From Chitinophagaceae bacterium UBA3430 (GTDB taxonomy: Bacteria > Bacteroidota > Bacteroidia > Chitinophagales > Chitinophagaceae): a DNA stretch of 7,983 nt. The notes beneath the pieces were generated by a model that was not told the origin of the DNA, ran no database searches, and saw nothing but the letters and a program-made list of their open reading frames with translations. Below, in pieces: positions 5,713-7,983 of the stretch; the stretch's first letter is position 1, and each line of letters begins with the position of its first letter. The stretch is from contig DFST01000179.1 of assembly GCA_002378975.1 (NCBI GenBank), positions 1,020 to 9,002 on the forward strand, given 5' to 3'. The translations under genes and the position numbers were made by a program.

Positions 5713-7749
5713 ATGATCGCACCGAGTACCATCCAACAAGTTCAGAACCGAGCGGAGATCCTGGACGTAGTGGGAAACTTTGTGAAGTTGAAACGACGAG
5801 GAACCAATTACCTCGGACTTTGCCCCTTTCACAACGAGAAAACCCCTTCGTTCACGGTTTCGTCGACCAAAGAGATCTTCAAGTGCTTTGGATGTGGTAA
5901 GAGTGGCAATCTCATCAGCTTCCTGATGGAGCATGAGAAATACAGCTATGTGGAAGCCATCCGCTGGTTGGCCAACCGTTACGGCATTGAGGTAGAAGAA
6001 ACCTATGCATCCGATGAGCAACGGGAATTGCAACAACAAGCCGATGGACTTTTCATCATCAACCAATTTGCCCAACAATGGTTTAGTGAACAGCTCTGGG
6101 ACAGTGAAGAAGGGCAAGCGATTGGACTGAGCTATTTCAGGGAACGCGGATTTGATGAGGCGACCATACGCAAATTCCAACTGGGCTTTTCACCAGAACA
6201 ACGGGATCTTTTTACCCGGACCGCTTTGCAAAAGCAATACAATGCCGAGTTGCTGCAGAAGGCTGGGCTGATCGCCCATCGAAACGACCAATGGGTTGAC
6301 AATTACCGAGGCCGTGTCATCTTCCCGATACACAACCACAGTGGCAAGATTTTAGGATTCGGAGCCCGCATTCTAAAGTCAAATGACAAAGCCCCGAAAT
6401 ACATCAATACACCAGAGAACGAGATCTATGTAAAAAGCCGGATCCTATACGGTTCGTACTACGCCCGTCAGGCGATGGATAAAGCAGATGAATGCTTGCT
6501 GGTTGAGGGATATACCGATGTGATTTCGTTGCACCAGGCCGGCTTGGAAAACGTGGTGGCCAGCGGAGGCACCGCCTTAACGCCCGACCAATTACGGCTC
6601 ATCCGCAAATACACCGACAATCTGACCATTCTGTACGATGGAGATGCTGCCGGGATAAAAGCAGCCTTGCGCGGAATGGATCTGGCATTGGAGGAGGGGT
6701 TAAATGTGCGGCTCGTGCTCTTGCCCGACGGACACGATCCCGATAGTTATGTCCGCGCCATGGGGGCCACCGCTTTTCAGGAGTATATACGTCAAAACAA
6801 AAAGGACATCATCCTCTTCCAACTGGAAGTTGCTTTACAGGATGCCGGTACGGATACGATCCGTAAATCTGCGGTCGTAAACCGCATCGCAGAGACCATC
6901 GCACGGATCAATAAAGCCGAAGATTTCACCCGACAGCAAGATTACATCCGCCAATGTTCTTCCTTATTGAAGATCGATGAGGCCGGACTGCATAGCTTGG
7001 TAAACAAGTACATCCGCGACCGAATTTCTTTGATTGAAAAGAAGATGCCCTTCGAAGAAGCGAAGCACTTTGAAGCAAATGCCAAGCAAGCTGAACAAAA
7101 TGAATACGACGAGAATACGTTTCAATTGCTGTTCAAAGACGACCTGCAGGAACGCGAAGTAGCCCGGATATTAATTGAATTCGGTACCCGCGCCTGGGAT
7201 GAGCAACGTCGGGTGGCCGATTATTTATTCGAAGAAATGGTCGACGAATCGCTGATTGACAATCCGGAGGTGATGCAGCTGATCCAAGCCTATCGCCAAA
7301 TGAACCTGCAACGTGCCGACAGCATCACACGTTCCGATTTTGTTTATCACCCGGACCCCAATATCAGCCGATTCGCCGTATCCCTGCTTCAATCGCCCTA
7401 TGAGGAAAGTCCCCGTTGGCGAAGCAGCTTTAGTCAGCAAAGCGGCTACCAACCCAAGATGTTCGAACAAAACTATGACGACTTCTTCCAAATGCTAAAA
7501 TCGCCCGATGAGGAAGCCTTGAATAAGTTTCTTCGGATTGACGAAGATCGAAGCTCAGAGGAAGTACTATCCGCTATCACCTACCTGAAGCTTCGGAAGA
7601 TAAAACGGATGATCCTCGAGAACCAACAAGACATGGAAAAAGAGCACAGTCAGGAAGAGTTCCGCATTTTGCATCAAACACACAACCACCTGAAACAAAT
7701 GGAGATCGGTCTCACCCAGGCTATGGGCACCGTGATCTGGCGGTCATAA
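5713..7749 (+). CDS. dnaG: DNA primase DnaG
   Basis: DnaG makes the RNA primers for chromosomal replication and works with the replicative helicase at the fork. The 678-residue product begins MIAPSTIQQVQNRAEILDVV, the normal start for the family, supporting the ATG at 5713. The CHC2 zinc finger has Cys37, His40, Cys58 and Cys61 (CPFH, CFGC). The core includes NYRGRVIFPIHNHSGKILGF at 197-216. The Toprim domain has LLVEGYTDV (262-270, Glu265), ASGGTALT (283-290) and LYDGDAAG (307-314, Asp309 and Asp311), then HDPDSY at 341-346; all metal-binding acids are present. The C-terminal part, about 430-678, is poorly conserved, rich in charged residues and Gln, and should include the helicase-binding region. 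It makes the protein about 100 residues longer than E. coli DnaG. The gene begins 28 nt after the crystallin-like gene with no terminator between, and ends directly before a hairpin terminator. Confidence 0.98.
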   Translation: MIAPSTIQQVQNRAEILDVVGNFVKLKRRGTNYLGLCPFHNEKTPSFTVSSTKEIFKCFGCGKSGNLISFLMEHEKYSYVEAIRWLANRYGIEVEETYASDEQRELQQQADGLFIINQFAQQWFSEQLWDSEEGQAIGLSYFRERGFDEATIRKFQLGFSPEQRDLFTRTALQKQYNAELLQKAGLIAHRNDQWVDNYRGRVIFPIHNHSGKILGFGARILKSNDKAPKYINTPENEIYVKSRILYGSYYARQAMDKADECLLVEGYTDVISLHQAGLENVVASGGTALTPDQLRLIRKYTDNLTILYDGDAAGIKAALRGMDLALEEGLNVRLVLLPDGHDPDSYVRAMGATAFQEYIRQNKKDIILFQLEVALQDAGTDTIRKSAVVNRIAETIARINKAEDFTRQQDYIRQCSSLLKIDEAGLHSLVNKYIRDRISLIEKKMPFEEAKHFEANAKQAEQNEYDENTFQLLFKDDLQEREVARILIEFGTRAWDEQRRVADYLFEEMVDESLIDNPEVMQLIQAYRQMNLQRADSITRSDFVYHPDPNISRFAVSLLQSPYEESPRWRSSFSQQSGYQPKMFEQNYDDFFQMLKSPDEEALNKFLRIDEDRSSEEVLSAITYLKLRKIKRMILENQQDMEKEHSQEEFRILHQTHNHLKQMEIGLTQAMGTVIWRS

Positions 7750-7750
7750 A

Positions 7751-7773
7751 AAAAGCCTCCATAAGAGGCTTTT
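7751..7773. terminator. Bidirectional rho-independent terminator
   Basis: AAAAGCCTC (7751-7759) and GAGGCTTTT (7765-7773) form a perfect nine-pair stem around the loop CATAA. Read on the plus strand it ends dnaG, whose stop codon is at 7747-7749, with a run of four T. Read on the minus strand the hairpin is followed by a longer run of seven T (complement of the A-run 7748-7754), so it should also end the convergent gene that stops at 7797. Confidence 0.9.
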
Positions 7774-7796
7774 GTACTTCTAACCCATTCTCAAGA

Positions 7797-7983
7797 TTAT
7801 TCGATAATAATTTCCTGTGCAGTTCCTACGGTGGCGGCCACTAATTCTGAACGACAAAAACGGAGTGCCGACCAAACATGATCAAGCTCCACGCGATCAA
7901 TGCTCTCATACCCCTCTCCGGTCAAACAATTCCAACTACACTCGCGATTGAGATCAGTTACGATCTTAGAAGTGGTTTTGGGA
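7797..7983 (-). CDS. Unrecognised protein, C-terminal 61 residues only
   Basis: Reading the minus strand from the right edge, one frame stays open for 61 codons and ends in TAA at 7799-7797. The visible residues run from PKTTSKIVTDLNRECSWNC to a C-terminus of VGTAQEIIIE. There are three cysteines (ECSWNC and RFC), a predominantly polar middle (ESIDRVELDHVW) and no transmembrane segment. The start is outside the window. Support for a real gene: the frame is open to the edge, the plus strand in the same register has stops, and the stop lies 23 bases from a hairpin with a strong T-run in this direction. I do not recognise the family; the short length leaves room for chance. Confidence 0.55.
   Translation of the reverse strand, partial: PKTTSKIVTDLNRECSWNCLTGEGYESIDRVELDHVWSALRFCRSELVAATVGTAQEIIIE

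Noticed and set aside
5695..6180. 161-codon minus-strand frame
   Set aside because: It overlaps the zinc finger and start of the core of dnaG in antisense and has no recognisable domain or signal.

Overview
The window looks like chromosomal DNA from a member of the Bacteroidota. This is an inference from three things: most start codons lack a clear Shine-Dalgarno sequence, exported proteins have short signal peptides with Gln at the likely mature end, and the primase is long with the character of that phylum. Base composition looks balanced, close to half G+C by eye, and no gene stands out as foreign. I cannot place the genus. I see no rRNA, tRNA, CRISPR array, insertion sequence or phage gene.

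Layout. Positions 1-1967, minus strand: a nearly complete type I pullulanase (655 codons present, C-terminus cut by the left edge). It fills what otherwise looks like a 2-kb stretch of small overlapping frames. Positions 1968-2068: a 101-bp divergent promoter region with a small perfect inverted repeat. Positions 2069-5684, plus strand: three closely spaced genes with 11-nt gaps. They encode a GMC-family flavin dehydrogenase with a four-cysteine motif suggesting an iron-sulfur cluster, a gluconate 2-dehydrogenase subunit 3-like protein with a combined Tat/lipoprotein signal, and a secreted protein made of four beta/gamma-crystallin-type domains. Positions 5713-7749, plus strand: dnaG, the replication primase, 28 nt after the crystallin-like gene. 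Positions 7751-7773: a perfect hairpin with a T-tract in both directions, a shared terminator. Positions 7797-7983, minus strand: the last 61 codons of an unrecognised gene that converges on dnaG.

How the genes work together. The flavin dehydrogenase and its small subunit very likely form one complex. Only the small subunit has an export signal, so the large subunit is probably carried folded, with cofactors, through the Tat pathway and held at a membrane by the lipid anchor. The usual cytochrome c partner of this enzyme class is absent here, so the electron acceptor is unknown. The crystallin-like protein shares the transcription unit by position, but its link to the dehydrogenase is unproven. 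dnaG may be read through from this unit, since no terminator is visible before it. The pullulanase is transcribed the other way and may share regulatory DNA with the dehydrogenase genes. The most unusual parts are the dehydrogenase/crystallin operon and the ferredoxin-like cysteine spacing in the dehydrogenase. I see no clear evidence for a wholly new defence or mobile system.
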